Source: Neoarius graeffei (Eukaryota > Chordata > Actinopteri > Siluriformes > Ariidae). Taken from it: a stretch of DNA of 64,000 nt. Where the stretch lies: assembly GCF_027579695.1 (NCBI RefSeq), contig NC_083579.1, positions 72,277,371 to 72,341,370 of the forward strand, read 5' to 3'. A model generated the notes under the pieces. It saw nothing but the letters and a program-made list of their open reading frames with translations. It was not told the DNA's origin and made no database searches. Numbering within the stretch: position 1 is the stretch's first letter; every line of letters starts with the position of its first letter. The translations under genes and the position numbers were made by a program. Below are positions 12,030 to 23,470 of this stretch, one piece after another.

Positions 12030-12357
12030 CTGTCAGAACAAAAAAACTTCCAGCTTGATTACATCAGCATTCGAAAGAGGGTGCGCGCATCTTTTGACAA
12101 CGTTGGCAGATGTTGGTCACTTTGATTTCCGCTGTACGTTTTACTTCCGTCCTACGATGTCTCGCACAGGTCTCAACGAATCTCGTTTACGGCCATCGCT
12201 TTGACATATGGACTGATATATTACGGAGCATATTTCAAACACTCATAACTTGCTATAGCAGTGACAAAATAGCAATCAGAAATGCATTCCTATATTTAAT
12301 AAAATGAAATAAATAGAATTTTGATAATAAAAAAATTTGCCTTCAGTTCTCCTTTAA
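12030..12357. mobile_element. partial TTAA MITE in unit A1
   Basis: The right part of the 568 bp MITE seen complete at 57,430-57,997. It ends in the same inverted end CTTCAGTTCTCCT followed by TTAA. Longer copies lie at about 14,797-16,152 (interrupted by another MITE), 17,564-18,231 and 20,674-21,343, all lacking the left inverted end. Confidence 0.7.
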
Positions 12358-12625
12358 GCAGTAGTTACATCACATTGTCAGTCACCTTAAGGTAATCAAT
12401 CCACCAAATGTTTGCTAAAAATAATCATCATGTCTAGTGTTGTTGAAAGATGGATAATTGTTCCATGTGCTTGGAGAAACCAGGTTTTTTTTTTTTTTGA
12501 GATAAGTTATATTTAAAAATCTGCTCATATTAGATGCATTACAATGAGAACGTTATTCACTTCATTACATAGAAGAGGGCTCCCTCTGTGTGTTTTATTA
12601 GTTCCTGCAGTAACATCAGTGCAGG

Positions 12626-12664
12626 TGTTTTTGTTCAGCAGTGCAGTCGCTCTGTAACACTGTG
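12626..12664 (-). other. A1 recombination signal (RSS)
   Basis: Heptamer CACAGTG (12658-12664), 23 bp spacer, nonamer ACAAAAACA (12626-12634). Confidence 0.9.
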
Positions 12665-13132
12665 TTCTCTTACTGCACAGAAATATACAGCGCTGTCCTC
12701 CATATCCAGAGCCTTCACGGTTAAAGATCCATGTGCAGCAGTTTCTTTCACCGTGGAAAATTTATTTTTATCAACAGAACCAAACTCAGGTTCACCACTG
12801 GTCGATGTGTACACGATGAGCTCCATACTCTCTCCGTGGCGCTGTCTGTACCAATACATCTGATAATAGCTTGCATCTTTATCATGACTGCATGTCATTT
12901 CAGCAGATTTTCCTTTCTCAGGCCAGGCAACACTGGGTGTTTGGGTGACTCCACTGTCTCCTGCTAAAACTAAAGGATAACAAATAAATTGAGAAGATTA
13001 TTGAAACATGAGCCGTCAAGAATTATTTATATTTACTGATTAAACCCATTACAAGTTCATATCACTTCATAGACGAATAATACCTGCAGTCCAGAGAAGC
13101 AAGAAAGGCAGGATGATGATAACACTAATCAT
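12665..13132 (-). CDS. TRAV: T-cell receptor alpha/delta V segment A1
   Basis: An intact V segment of family A. The leader exon 13084-13132 (MISVIIILPFLLLWTA) ends in phase 1; an upstream ATG at 13,140 is out of frame and stops at once, so the inner Met is chosen. The intron is 120 bp. The V exon 12665-12963 starts GDSGVTQTPSVAWPEKGKSA and shows EMTCSHDKD (Cys23), MYWYRQRHGESMELI (Trp41) and DMEDSAVYFCAVRE (Cys104). The signal CACAGTG abuts it. A4, A3 and A2 are close copies. No stop or frameshift is seen. Confidence 0.92.
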
Positions 13133-13221
13133 ACTGATTCATAATAACGCCAAGAGACAGGATGAGGACCAGAGACTGCTACATTCTCAAAATCATCCTG
13201 TTGAGGATCAGATGGAGGAAA

Positions 13222-13232
13222 TGACGACATCA
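13222..13232 (-). promoter_or_regulatory. CRE-like site upstream of A1
   Basis: TGATGTCGTCA on the minus strand, about 90 bp upstream of the leader ATG. It resembles the conserved CRE-like decamer of TCR V promoters. Sister sites are at 17019-17029, 19095-19105 and 22208-22218. Confidence 0.5.
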
Positions 13233-13483
13233 AAACCATTTCAACTCCTCCTTTCATGTGCTGTATTCTAAAGGAGCATGTCTTTTTTTGCCTCTATCTC
13301 CTAGTTATAAATGGACTTGTGTTGCATTTATACCTTTCTTCCTAATGTATTTTTTATTTTATTTTTTTAACAGATGAGGATGTGCAGTAGAATTAACACA
13401 AATGTAATTCTCAGCCAACACTAAACACTTGTTGCAGGTGTATACACCATTTTGGTGCATCTGTTTTAAGATCCTGAGATAAG

Positions 13484-13521
13484 TGTTTTTGTACAGGTAC
13501 AAGGAGATTTGAGACACAGTG
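13484..13521 (-). other. B1 recombination signal (RSS)
   Basis: Heptamer CACTGTG (13515-13521), 22 bp spacer, nonamer ACAAAAACA (13484-13492). Confidence 0.82.
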
Positions 13522-13971
13522 TCTCCGTACCGCACAGAAATAAACCGCACTGTCATTTGGCTGCAGATTTTTGACAGTAAGTTTCCCTTTATTGCTTCCA
13601 TCGCCATCTAAATCAATTTTGCTTTTCAAGGAATCTTCAGGATATGGGAAATTTAAATTCAGGTATCCAAGAAACTGTAAGTGATTGCTGTCAGATTGTT
13701 TGTACCACAGCATGACCTCATGGTTTGGTATGGAATGAGAACAGTAGAGATCTGTAGATTCCTGTCTCGTCTTGATTAGGTCAGGAGGATTCTGGTCAAC
13801 ATTATTAGCAGCAGAAGATCTTCCTGTCGGAAAACAGCAGCAAATGCTCTTGATTTGAACTTCCACAAAATGTCCACAGTGCATTAAGCATTGATTAATA
13901 TCTCATAGAAGTGTAGCATTACCTGTATGGCAGATCAGAGATGCAGTAAAAGTGATGACAAAGATGATCAT
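13522..13971 (-). CDS. TRAV: T-cell receptor alpha/delta V segment B1
   Basis: An intact V segment of family B. The leader exon 13923-13971 reads MIIFVITFTASLICHT. The frame stays open upstream for another 41 codons with two earlier Met codons, but the hydrophobic signal starts at this Met, which matches V1. The intron is 99 bp. The V exon 13522-13823 shows DQNPPDLIK, TDLYCSHS (Cys23), VMLWYKQSD (Trp41) and LQPNDSAVYFCAVRR (Cys104). The heptamer is CACTGTG, one change from consensus. B2 is the near-identical copy 5.9 kb away. Confidence 0.9.
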
Positions 13972-14418
13972 CTTAGCTCTTTTTCCAAAATCTTCTCCTA
14001 GTCTGTTACAGTACGGTAATTGCTCCATCTTAAAAGGTGTAAAACGCCCCCTTGTGGGAGATAAACAAATTGCATCAATGAAATATGTTGCCATGATTTA
14101 TTGCTATATTATGGGATGAGCTTAAGGCAGGCACATTGTTCATCCAGCTCCATTTCTTTGGGTGATATTACACCTACTTTACTGAACCAGAAGCTCAGTA
14201 TTACACAGCGATGACTTTACATGTACGAAGTTGGAAAACAAGAGCTTTTTTTCTCTTCTAAATATGCACCTGACTGTTAATCATCGGTAGATCATCTGTT
14301 GATTTCCACTGCACAGCTTATATGACAGTAAAGTGTCATAGCCTGAAATATGAAATGTGATATCTGTTGAGTTCCACTGATCAGTGAGAGTTGATTTGTT
14401 ACTGATTGATTTCCCTTT
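13972..14418. other. upstream region of B1
   Basis: 5' flank of B1, repeated almost unchanged at about 19,845-20,292 upstream of B2. No other gene was seen. Confidence 0.6.
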
Positions 14419-14796
14419 GGGCAGCACGGTGGTGTAGTGGTTAGCACTGTCACCTCACAGGAAGAAGGTTCTGGGTTCGAGCCCAGTGGCCAACTGGGAC
14501 CTTTCTGGGTGGAGTTTGCATGTTCTCCTCATGTCTGTGTGAGTTTCCTCTGGGTGCTCCGGTTTCCCCCACAGTCCAAAGACATGCAGGTTAGGTTAAC
14601 TGGTGACTCTAAATTGACCGTAGGTGTGAATGTGAGTGTGAATGGTTGTTTGTTTCTATGTGTCAGCCCTGTGATGATCTAGCGACTTGTCCAGGGTGTA
14701 CCCCGCCTCTCGCCCATAGTCAGCTGGGATAGGCTCCAGCTTGCCCGCGACCGTGTAGAACAGGATAAGTGGCAACACATAATGGATGGATGGATG
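14419..14796 (+). mobile_element. tRNA-derived SINE (copy d)
   Basis: Full-length SINE upstream of B1, with an ATGGATGG tail. It shares its position and its subfamily bases (TCACAGGAAGAAGG) with copy f at 20,293, so both descend from one insertion older than the array duplication. Confidence 0.9.
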
Positions 14797-15017
14797 AAGC
14801 CATTTTTAAACTTGCTTTATTTCTTAATTAATGTGTTATTCAATTACGTTTTTGGTTTTAGTAATCTTATATCGTGACTCGTATTGGCAACTAATTGCTA
14901 TTAAATATTATACTTATCGGCCTATTCGGTTTTTAGCCATGTTGAATTTAGTTTGTTTGGTACACAGCAGGCGTCGCTTATCCGCGCAATCTTCACTAGA
15001 CTTGTGTGAGACTTTTG

Positions 15018-15702
15018 GCCCTTTTCCACTACCCTTTTTCAGCTCACTTCAGCTCGCTTCAGCTCACTTCAGCCCGACACGGCTCGCGTTTCGACTACCA
15101 AAAACCAGCACGACTCAGGTCGTTTCAGCCCTGCTTAGCCCCTAAAACTCACACCATTTTGGAGTGGGGCTGAAGCGAGCCAAGCCGTGCCGAGTGAGGC
15201 TGGGGGCGTGAGCAGACACTCCCCTGTGCACTGATTGGTGAGGAGGAGTGTCCTCACATGCCCCGCGAGCGCACTGGGATCTGTAAACACCGCAAACCCG
15301 GAAGGAGAATAATTACGAATTACGAGAATTTCTGAAGCCTTATGCACCTCGCCTCATCTATACGCTCTTGCCAGTATCTGTCCGCGTTGTCGGTGACAAC
15401 AAGCCACAGCACCAAGACCAGCAACACTAACGACTCCATGTCCTCCATGTTTATTGTTTACTATCCAGGTTGTGAGACTACCGCTTAAAAGCTCACTGAT
15501 GTCACTGTTTGCGCTGCTTAACGACATCACGTGACGTCCACCCACTTTCGCTAACTCCACCCAATGTGTCCACCCACTTCCAGCCAGCACGGTTCAGCGC
15601 GGTTGTAGTCGAAATGCAACTCCAACAGCCCCACTCAGCCCGACTCAGCACGGCACGGCTCAGCCCGACTCAGCCGCGTTTGTAGTGGAAAAGCGGCATT
15701 TG
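15018..15702. mobile_element. MITE specific to unit A2
   Basis: Inverted ends GGCCCTTTTCCACTACC (left) and GTAGTGGAAAAGCGGC (right). Inside are many CAGCTC/CAGCCCGACTCAGC-type short repeats. The empty site GAGACTTTGAAACATC occurs in A3 (about 17,776) and A4 (about 20,887), so it landed after the unit was duplicated. Confidence 0.78.
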
Positions 15703-16422
15703 AAACATCAAGGGTCAGCCAGGTGTCAGTGCCGCCATTTTGAAAACTGTTTTCCAAATGAAATATTGCACAAAAACGAGTTTAAATGACGATTACTACC
15801 TACTATTTTCAAACTTTCCTGAGTGCTATCAAAACAAACAAAACTTCCAGTTTGATTACATCAGCATTTGAAAGAGGGTGCACGCGTCTTTTGACAACGT
15901 TAGCAGATGTCGGTCACTTTGATTTCCGCTGTACGTTTTACTTCCGTCCTACGATGTCTCGCACAGGTCTCAACGAATCTCATTTACGGCCATTGCTTTG
16001 ACATACGGACTGATATATTACAGAGCATATTTCAAACACTCATAACTTGCTATAGCAGTGACAAAATAGCGATCAAAAATGCATTCTGATATTTAATAAA
16101 ATGAAATAAATAGAATTTTGATTAAAAAAAATGTGCCTTCACTTCTCCTTTAAGCAGTAGTTACATCACATCATCAGTCACCTTAAGGTAATTAATCCAC
16201 CAAATGTTTGCGAAAAATATTCATTATGTCTAGTGTTGTTGAAAGATGGATAATTGTTCCATGTGCTTGGAGAAGCCAGGTGTTTTTTTTTTTTTGAGAT
16301 AAGTTATATTTAAAAATCTGCTCATATTAGATGCATTACAATGAGAATGTTATTCACTTCATTACATAGAAGAGGGCTCCCTCTGTGTGTTTTATTAGTT
16401 CCTGCAGTAACATCAGTGCAGG

Positions 16423-16461
16423 TGTTTTTGTTCAGCAGTGCAGTCGCTCTGTAACACTGTG
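16423..16461 (-). other. A2 recombination signal (RSS)
   Basis: Heptamer CACAGTG (16455-16461), 23 bp spacer, nonamer ACAAAAACA (16423-16431). Confidence 0.9.
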
Positions 16462-16929
16462 TTCTCTTACTGCACAGAAATATACAGCGCTGTCCTCCGT
16501 ATCCAGAGCCTTCACGGTTAAAGATCCATGTGCAGCAGTTTCTTTCACCGTGGAAAATTTATTTTTATCAACAGAACCAAACTCAGGTTCACCCCCGGTC
16601 GATGTGTACACGATGAGCTCCATACTCTCTCCGTGGCGCTGTCTGTACCAATACATCTGAAAATAGCTTGCACCTTTATCATGACTGCATGTCATTTCAG
16701 CAGATGTTCCTTTCTCAGGCCAGGCAACACTGGGTGTTTGGGTGACTCCACTGTCTCCTGCTAAAACTAAAGGATAACAAATAAATTGAGAAGATTATTG
16801 AAACATGAGCCGTCAAGAATTATTTATATTTACTGATTAAGCCCATTACAAGTTCATATCACTTCATAGACGAATAATACCTGCAGTCCAGAGAAGCAAG
16901 AAAGGCAGGATGATGATAACACTAATCAT
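16462..16929 (-). CDS. TRAV: T-cell receptor alpha/delta V segment A2
   Basis: An intact family A V segment. Leader exon 16881-16929 is identical in protein to A1 (MISVIIILPFLLLWTA). V exon 16462-16760 keeps CSHDKGASYFQMYWYRQRH and DTEDSAVYFCAVRE. It differs from A1 at a few residues, several in or near the antigen-contact loops (D to G, Y to F, S to G in YTSTGGEP). Its downstream side has lost the B gene and runs into SINE e. Confidence 0.92.
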
Positions 16930-17181
16930 ACTGATTCATAATAACGCCAAGAGACAGGATGAGGACCAGAGACTGCTACATTCTCAAAATCATCCTGTTG
17001 AGGATCAGATGGAGGAAATGACGACATCAAAACCATTTCAACTCCTCCTTTCATGTGCTGTATTCTTAAGGAGCATGTCTTTTTTTTGCCTCTATCTCCT
17101 AGTTATAAATGGACTTGTGTTGCATTTATACCTTTCTTCCTAATGTATTTTTTATTTTATTTTTTTAACAGATGAGGATGT

Positions 17182-17563
17182 GGTGGCACGGTGGTGTAGT
17201 GGTTAGCGCTGTCGCCTCACAGCAAGAAGGTCCTGGCTTCGAGCCCCGGGGCCGGCAAGGGCCTTTCTGTGTGGAGTTTGCATGTTCTCCCCATGTCCGC
17301 GTGGGTTTCCTCCGGGTGCTCCGGTTTCCCCCACAGTCCAAAGACATGCAGGTTAGGTTAACTGGTGACTCTAAATTGACTGTAGGTGTGAGTGTGAATG
17401 GTTGTCTGTGTCTATGTGTCAGCCCTGTGATGACCTGGCGACTTGTCCAGGGTGTACCCCGCCTTTCGCCCGTAGTCAGCTGGGATAGGCTCCAGCTTGC
17501 CCGCGACCCTGTAGAACAGGATAAGTAGCGACACATAATGGATGGATGGATGGATGGATGGAT
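17182..17563 (+). mobile_element. tRNA-derived SINE (copy e)
   Basis: Full-length SINE at the A2/A3 unit border, ending in (GGAT)n. It takes the place where the B gene stands in neighbouring units. Confidence 0.9.
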
Positions 17564-18498
17564 GAAGCCATTTTTAAACTTGCTTTATTTCTTAATTAAC
17601 GTGTTATTCAATTACGTTTTTGGTTTTAGTAACCTTATATCGTGACTTGTATTGGCAACTAATTGCTATTAAATATGATACTTATCGGCGTATTCGGTTT
17701 TTAGCCATGTTGAATTTCGTTTGTTTGGTCCACAGCAGGCGTCGCTTATCCGCGCAATCTTCACGAGACTTGTGTGAGACTTTGAAACATCAAGGGTCAG
17801 CCAGGTGTCAGTGCCGCCATTTTGAAAACTGTTTTCCAAATGAAATATTGCACAAAAACGAGTTTAAATGACGATTACTACCTACTATTTTCAAACTTTC
17901 CTGAGTGCTATCAAAACAAACAAAACTTCCAGCTTGATTACATCAGCATTCGAAAGAGGGCGCACGCGTCTTTTGACAACGTTGGCAGATGTCGGTCACT
18001 TTGATTTCCGCTGTACGTTTTACTTCTGTCCTACGATGTCTCGCACAGGTCTCAACAAATCTCATTTACGGCCATTGCTTTGACATACGGACTGATATAT
18101 TACAGAGCATATTTCAAACACTCATAACTTGCTATAGCAGTGACAAAATAGCGATCAAAAATGCATTCTGATATTTAATAAAATGAAATAAATAGAAATT
18201 TGATAAAAAAAATTTGCCTTCAGTTCTCCTTTAAGCAGTAGTTACATCACATCATCAGTCACCTTAAGGTAATCAATCCACCAAATGTTTGCGAAAAATA
18301 TTCATTATGTCTAGTGTTGTTGAAAGATGGATAATTGTTCCATGTGCTTGGAGAAGCCAGGTTTTTTTTTTGAGATAAGTTATATTTAAAAATCTGCTCA
18401 TATTAGATGCATTACAATGAGAATGTTATTCACTTCATTACATAGAAGAGGGCTCCCTCTGTGTGTTTTATTAGTTCCTGCAGTAACATCAGTGCAGG

Positions 18499-18537
18499 TG
18501 TTTTTGTTCAGCAGTGCAGTCGCTCTGTAACACTGTG
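18499..18537 (-). other. A3 recombination signal (RSS)
   Basis: Heptamer CACAGTG (18531-18537), 23 bp spacer, nonamer ACAAAAACA (18499-18507). Confidence 0.9.
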
Positions 18538-19005
18538 TTCTCTTACTGAACAGAAATATACAGCGCTGTCCTCCGTATCCAGAGCCTTCACGGTTAAAGA
18601 TCCATGTGCAGCAGTTTCTTTCACCGTGGAAAATTTATTTTTATCAACAGAACCAAACTCAGGTTCACCACTGGTCGATGTGTACACGATGAGCTCCATA
18701 CTCTCTCCATGGCGCTGTCTGTACCAATACATCTGAAAATAGTTTGCATCTTTATCATGACTGCATGTCATTTCAGCAGATTTTCCTTTCTCAGGCCAGG
18801 CAACACTGGGTGTTTGGGTGACTCCACTATCTCCTGCTAAAACTAAAGGATAACAAATAAATTGAGAAGATTATTGAAACATGAGCCGTCAAGAATTATT
18901 TATATTTACTGATTAAACCCATTACAAGTTCATATCACTTCATAGACGAATAATACCTGCAGTCCAGAGAAGCAAGAAAGGCAGGATGATGATAACACTA
19001 ATCAT
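18538..19005 (-). CDS. TRAV: T-cell receptor alpha/delta V segment A3
   Basis: An intact family A V segment. Leader exon 18957-19005, V exon 18538-18836. Landmarks are CSHDKDANYFQMYWYRQRH and DTEDSAVYFCSVRE; the residue after Cys104 is Ser (CSVRE) where A1 and A2 have Ala, shared with A4. The gene lies in the fullest unit, directly upstream (on plus coordinates) of B2. Confidence 0.92.
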
Positions 19006-19356
19006 ACTGATTCATAATAACGCCAAGAGACAGGATGAGGACCAGAGACTGCTACATTCTCAAAATCATCCTGTTGAGGATCAGATGGAGGAAATGATGA
19101 CATCAAAACCATTTCAACTCCTCCTTTCATGTGCTGCATTCTTAAGGAGCATGTCTTTTTTTGCCTCTATCTCCTAGTTATAAATGGACTTGTGTTGGAT
19201 TTATACCTTTCTTCCTAATGTATTTTTTATTTTATTTTTTTAACAGATGAGGATGTGCAGTAGAATTAACACAAATGTAATTCTCAGCCAACACTAAACA
19301 CTTGTTGCAGGTGTATACACCATTTTGGTGCATCTGTTTTAAGATCCTGAGATAAG

Positions 19357-19394
19357 TGATTTTGTACAGGTACAAGGAGATTTGAGACACCGTG
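19357..19394 (-). other. B2 recombination signal, weakened
   Basis: Heptamer CACGGTG (19388-19394), 22 bp spacer, nonamer ACAAAATCA (19357-19365). B1 has CACTGTG and ACAAAAACA; the A-run core of the nonamer is interrupted here. Confidence 0.75.
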
Positions 19395-19844
19395 TCTCCG
19401 TACCGCACAGAAATAAACCGCACTGTCATTTGGCTGCAGATTTTTGACAGTAAGTTTCCCTTTATTGCGTCCATCTCCATCTAAATCAATTTTGCTTTTC
19501 AAGGAATCTTCAGGATATGGGAAATTTAAATTCAGGTATCCAAGAAACTGTAAGTGATTGCTGTCAGATTGTTTGTACCACAGCATGACCTCATGGTTTG
19601 GTATGGAATGAGAACAGTAGAGATCTGTAGATTCCTGTCTCGTCTTGATTAGGTCAGGAGGATTCTGGTCAACATTATTAGCAGCAGAAGATCTTCCTGT
19701 CGGAAAACAGCAGCAAATGCTCTTGATTTGAACTTCCACAAAATTTCCACAGTGCATTAAACATTGATTAATATCTCATAGAAGTGTAGCATTACCTGTA
19801 TGGCAGATCAGATATGCAGTAAAAGTGATGACAAAGATGATCAT
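19395..19844 (-). CDS. TRAV: T-cell receptor alpha/delta V segment B2
   Basis: A family B V segment with intact exons. Leader exon 19796-19844 (MIIFVITFTAYLICHT), intron 99 bp, V exon 19395-19696. It shows LYCSHSIPNHEVMLWYKQ and NDSAVYFCAVRR and differs from B1 by very few residues (for example DGDGRNKG against DGDGSNKG). Its recombination signal is weaker than B1's (see the RSS entry), so it may rearrange poorly even though the protein is whole. Confidence 0.9.
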
Positions 19845-20292
19845 CTCAGCTCTTTTTCCAAAATCTTCTCCTAGTCTGTTACAGTACAGTAATTGCTCCA
19901 TCTTAAAAGGTGTAAAACGCCCCCTTGTGGGAGATAAACAAATTGCATCAATGAAATATGTTGCCATGATTTATTGCTATATTATGGGATGAGCTTAAGG
20001 CAGGCACATTATTCATCCAGCTCCATTTCTTTGGATGATATTACACCTACTTTACTGAACCAGAAGCTCAGTATTACACAGCGATGACTTTACATGTACG
20101 AAGTTGGAAAACAAGAGCTTTTTTTTCTCTTCTAAATATGCACCTGACTGTTAATCATCGGTAGATCATCTGTTGATTTCCACTGCACAGCTTATATGAC
20201 AGTAAAGTGTCATAGCCTGAAATATGAAATGTGATATCTGTTGAGTTCCACTGATCAGTGAGAGTTGATTTGTTACTGAGTGATTTCCCTTT

Positions 20293-20673
20293 GGGCAGCA
20301 CGGTGGTGTAGTGGTTAGCACTGTCACCTCACAGGAAGAAGGTTCTGGGTTTGAGCCCAGTGGCCAACTGGGACCTTTCTGGGTGGAGTTTGCATGTTCT
20401 CCTCATGTCTGTGTGAGTTTCCTCTGGGTGCTCCGATTTCCCCCACAGTCCAAAGACATGCAGGTTAGGTTAACTGGTGACTCTAAATTGACCGTAGGTG
20501 TGAATGTGAGTGTGAATGGTTGTCTGTGTCTATGTGTCAGCCCTGTGATGACCTGGCGACTTGTCCAAGGTGTACCCCGCCTCTCGCCCATAGTCAGCTG
20601 GGATAGGCTCCAGCTTGCCTGCGACCCTGTAGAACAGGATAAGTGGTGACACATGATGGATGGATGGATGGAT
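20293..20673 (+). mobile_element. tRNA-derived SINE (copy f)
   Basis: Full-length SINE upstream of B2, the duplicated partner of copy d. Confidence 0.9.
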
Positions 20674-21611
20674 GAAGCCATTTTTAAACTTGCTTTATTT
20701 CTTAATTAACGTGTTATTCAATTACGTTTTTGGTTTTAGTAACCTTATATCGTGACTCGTATTGGCAACTAATTGCTATTAAATATTATACTTATCGGCC
20801 TATTCGGTTTTTAGCCATGTTGAATTTAGTTTGTTTGGTCCACAGCAGGCGTCGCTTATCCGCGCAATCTTCACGAGACTTGTGTGAGACTTTGAAACAT
20901 CAAGGGTCAGCCAGGTGTCAGTGCCGCCATTTTGAAAACTGTTTTCCAAACGAAATATTGCACAAAAACGAGTTTAAATGACGATTACTACCTACTATTT
21001 TCAAACTTTCCTGAGTGCTATCAAAACAAACAAAACTTCCAGCTTGATTACATCAGCATTTGAAAGAGGGTGCGCGCGTCTTTTGACAACGTTGGCAGAT
21101 GTCGGTCACTTTGATTTCCGCTGTACGTTTTACTTCTGTCCTACGATGTCTCGCACAGGTCTCAACAAATCTCATTTACGGCCATTGCTTTGACATACGG
21201 ACTGATATATTACAGAGCATATTTCAAACACTCATAACTTGCTATAGCAGTGACAAAATAGCGATCAAAAATGCATTCTGATATTTAATAAAATGAAATA
21301 AATAGAAATTTGATAAAAAAAAATGTGCCTTCAGTTCTCCTTTAAGCAGTAGTTACATCACATCATCAGTCACCTTAAGGTAATCAATCCACCAAATGTT
21401 TGCGAAAAATATTCATCAGGTCTAGTGTTGTTGAAAGATGGATAATTGTTCCATGTGCTTGGAGAAGCCAGGGTTTTTTTTTTTGAGATAAGTTATATTT
21501 AAAAATCTGCTCATATTAGATGCATTACAATGAGAATGTTATTCACTTCATTACATAGAAGAGGGCTCCCTCTGTGTGTTTTATTAGTTCCTGCAGTAAC
21601 ATCAGTGCAGG

Positions 21612-21650
21612 TGTTTTTGTTCAGCAGTGCAGTCGCTCTGTAACACTGTG
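21612..21650 (-). other. A4 recombination signal (RSS)
   Basis: Heptamer CACAGTG (21644-21650), 23 bp spacer, nonamer ACAAAAACA (21612-21620). Confidence 0.9.
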
Positions 21651-22118
21651 TTCTCTTACTGAACAGAAATATACAGCGCTGTCCTCCGTATCCAGAGCCT
21701 TCACGGTTAAAGATCCATGTGCAGCAGTTTCTTTCACCGTGGAAAATTTATTTTTATCAACAGAACCAAACTCAGGTTCACCACTGGTCGATGTGTACAC
21801 GATGAGCTCCATACTCTCTCCATGGCGCTGTCTGTACCAATACATCTGAAAATAGCTTGCACCTTTATCATGACTGCATGTCATTTCAGTAGATTTTCCT
21901 TTCTCAGGCCAGGCAACACTGGGTGTTTGGGTGACTCCACTGTCTCCTGCTAAAACTAAAGGATAACAAATAAATTGAGAAGATTATTGAAACATGAGCT
22001 GTCAAGAATTATTTATATTTACTGATTAAACCCATTACAAGTTCATATCACTTCATAGACGAATAATACCTGCAGTCCAGAGAAGCAAGAAAGGCAGGAT
22101 GATGATAACACTAATCAT
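21651..22118 (-). CDS. TRAV: T-cell receptor alpha/delta V segment A4
   Basis: An intact family A V segment. Leader exon 22070-22118, V exon 21651-21949. Landmarks are CSHDKGASYFQMYWYRQRH and YFCSVRE, combining the loop of A2 with the Ser of A3. Its 3' block ends at about 22,256, where homology with the other units stops and a decayed V follows. Confidence 0.92.
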
Positions 22119-22285
22119 ACTGATTCATAATAACGCCAAGAGACAGGATGAGGACCAGAGACTGCTACATTCTCAAAATCATCCTGTTGAGGATCAGATG
22201 GAGGAAATGACGACATCAAAACCATTTCAACTCCTCCTTTCATGTGCTGCATTCTAATAAAGTTTTACTGTACTTACACTTCCGT

Positions 22286-23060
22286 TCAAAATATTACAAC
22301 TCTGTTACTTTTTTCATGCAAATGAGGAACTGCAGCAGAATTAATGCAACTCGAATTCTTACCAAACATTAAACTGTTGCAGTAGCAAGTCGCCATTTTC
22401 ACGGATAATCCACTGTTTTGCAAACAAACAAATAAATAAATATTTCCACTGGATTGAAAAACAGCCCGCAACAATTTTGCAACAGCCCAATCCATAGATC
22501 ATAAATTGTAATGTGAAACTGAAGATATGCTTTTTTCAAAGTAGTTATATTTCAAATTATTTTAACCAATCTATTCCATTTTCGTATGGATATTCCTTTG
22601 TAATGGACCAGAAGTGGGCTTGGCCATCTCAAAGCAAAGAAAATATCGGGCATATTCTTTTCAGAACTTCCATGTGTGACACGTGGATGAAGAAAAAGTT
22701 TGAGATGGATTTCGAAGGGATCACTAACCGGGAATGTACAGTGGTTTTGCTGCACAGAAATCTTGCAAAACATAGCAGTTATGTGATTTCAAAGCAAAAG
22801 CAAGGCACTACTGGTATGTTCTGGGATGGTTGAGTTCCTTTACAACCTGAGATATGTGTTTGTATGCAGAGAGGGAGGGACTTGAGACTGTTTTTAGTGC
22901 TTCACAGAAATAAACTGCACTGTCCTTTGGCTGCAATTTTTATTTTTAATTTATTTTTTTTTTCGTAAATTTCCCTTTATTGCATCCATTTCCAGGCAAA
23001 TTGATTTTGTTTTTTCACAGAATATTCATGATATGGAGAATTTTAATAATTTTTTTTTTC
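22286..23060 (-). pseudogene. decayed B-like TCR V segment
   Basis: Around 22,890-23,050 the minus strand still shows ...GCAGCCAAAGGACAGTGCAG... coding the end of framework 3 (DSAVYFC-like: AVYFCEA), with T-rich insertions and frameshifts before it. No heptamer of good quality follows. Downstream (22,286-22,400) the sequence matches the 3' flank of B1 and B2. At 23,205-23,225 a promoter remnant GGAAATGACATCAAAACCAT matches the A-unit promoters. It appears to be an old, broken V gene. Confidence 0.7.
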
Positions 23061-23470
23061 CAATACACAGCTTATAAAACAAGATCGTATCATGGCCCAT
23101 GATAGTGCAATAATCTGTCAATCTCCACCAAGAATTTAATTTGTCATCTGTTGATCTTTCTCATTTAAATGAAGTCCATTATAAAAAGCATTCTGGTGTA
23201 GATCCAATGAAGGAAATGACATCAAAACCATTTCAGCTTTAGCCAATTAAAGTATATTTATTTTATTTCCACCATCCTGCCAAATTGTAAAATATACTCA
23301 TTATCAATTCTAAGTATTGAAAAGATGTTATATACATGACATATACATATAAGATAAGGAAAATGGGGAAGGACACTAAACTTAATGAAGAAAATGTGAG
23401 AGAAAATACATATTCACTAAATGAACCATTTTAGCTTTTGTTCTAGTTGCATGAACAGTGATATCCATCA
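23061..23470. other. spacer with V promoter remnant
   Basis: Holds the TGACATCA promoter remnant (about 23,209-23,216). The rest is AT-rich with nothing recognised. Confidence 0.45.

Larger units (their letters stand above)
12025..22260 (-). repeat. tandem array of V units (A and B families)
   Basis: A segmental array with the order A1, B1, A2, A3, B2, A4. The fullest unit (about 17,567-20,673, 3.1 kb) holds a MITE-derived block, an A-type V, a B-type V and a SINE. The A2 unit lacks its B gene: sequence jumps from GATGAGGATG straight to the SINE at 17,182, where A1 and A3 continue into B. A2 instead carries an extra MITE (15,018-15,702). Copies are nearly identical over coding and intergenic parts, so the expansion is recent. 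Confidence 0.85.

Noticed and set aside
12588-21953. Plus-strand ORFs of 78-91 codons over the A genes
   Set aside because: They are antisense shadows of the V exons, repeated because the V exons are repeated.
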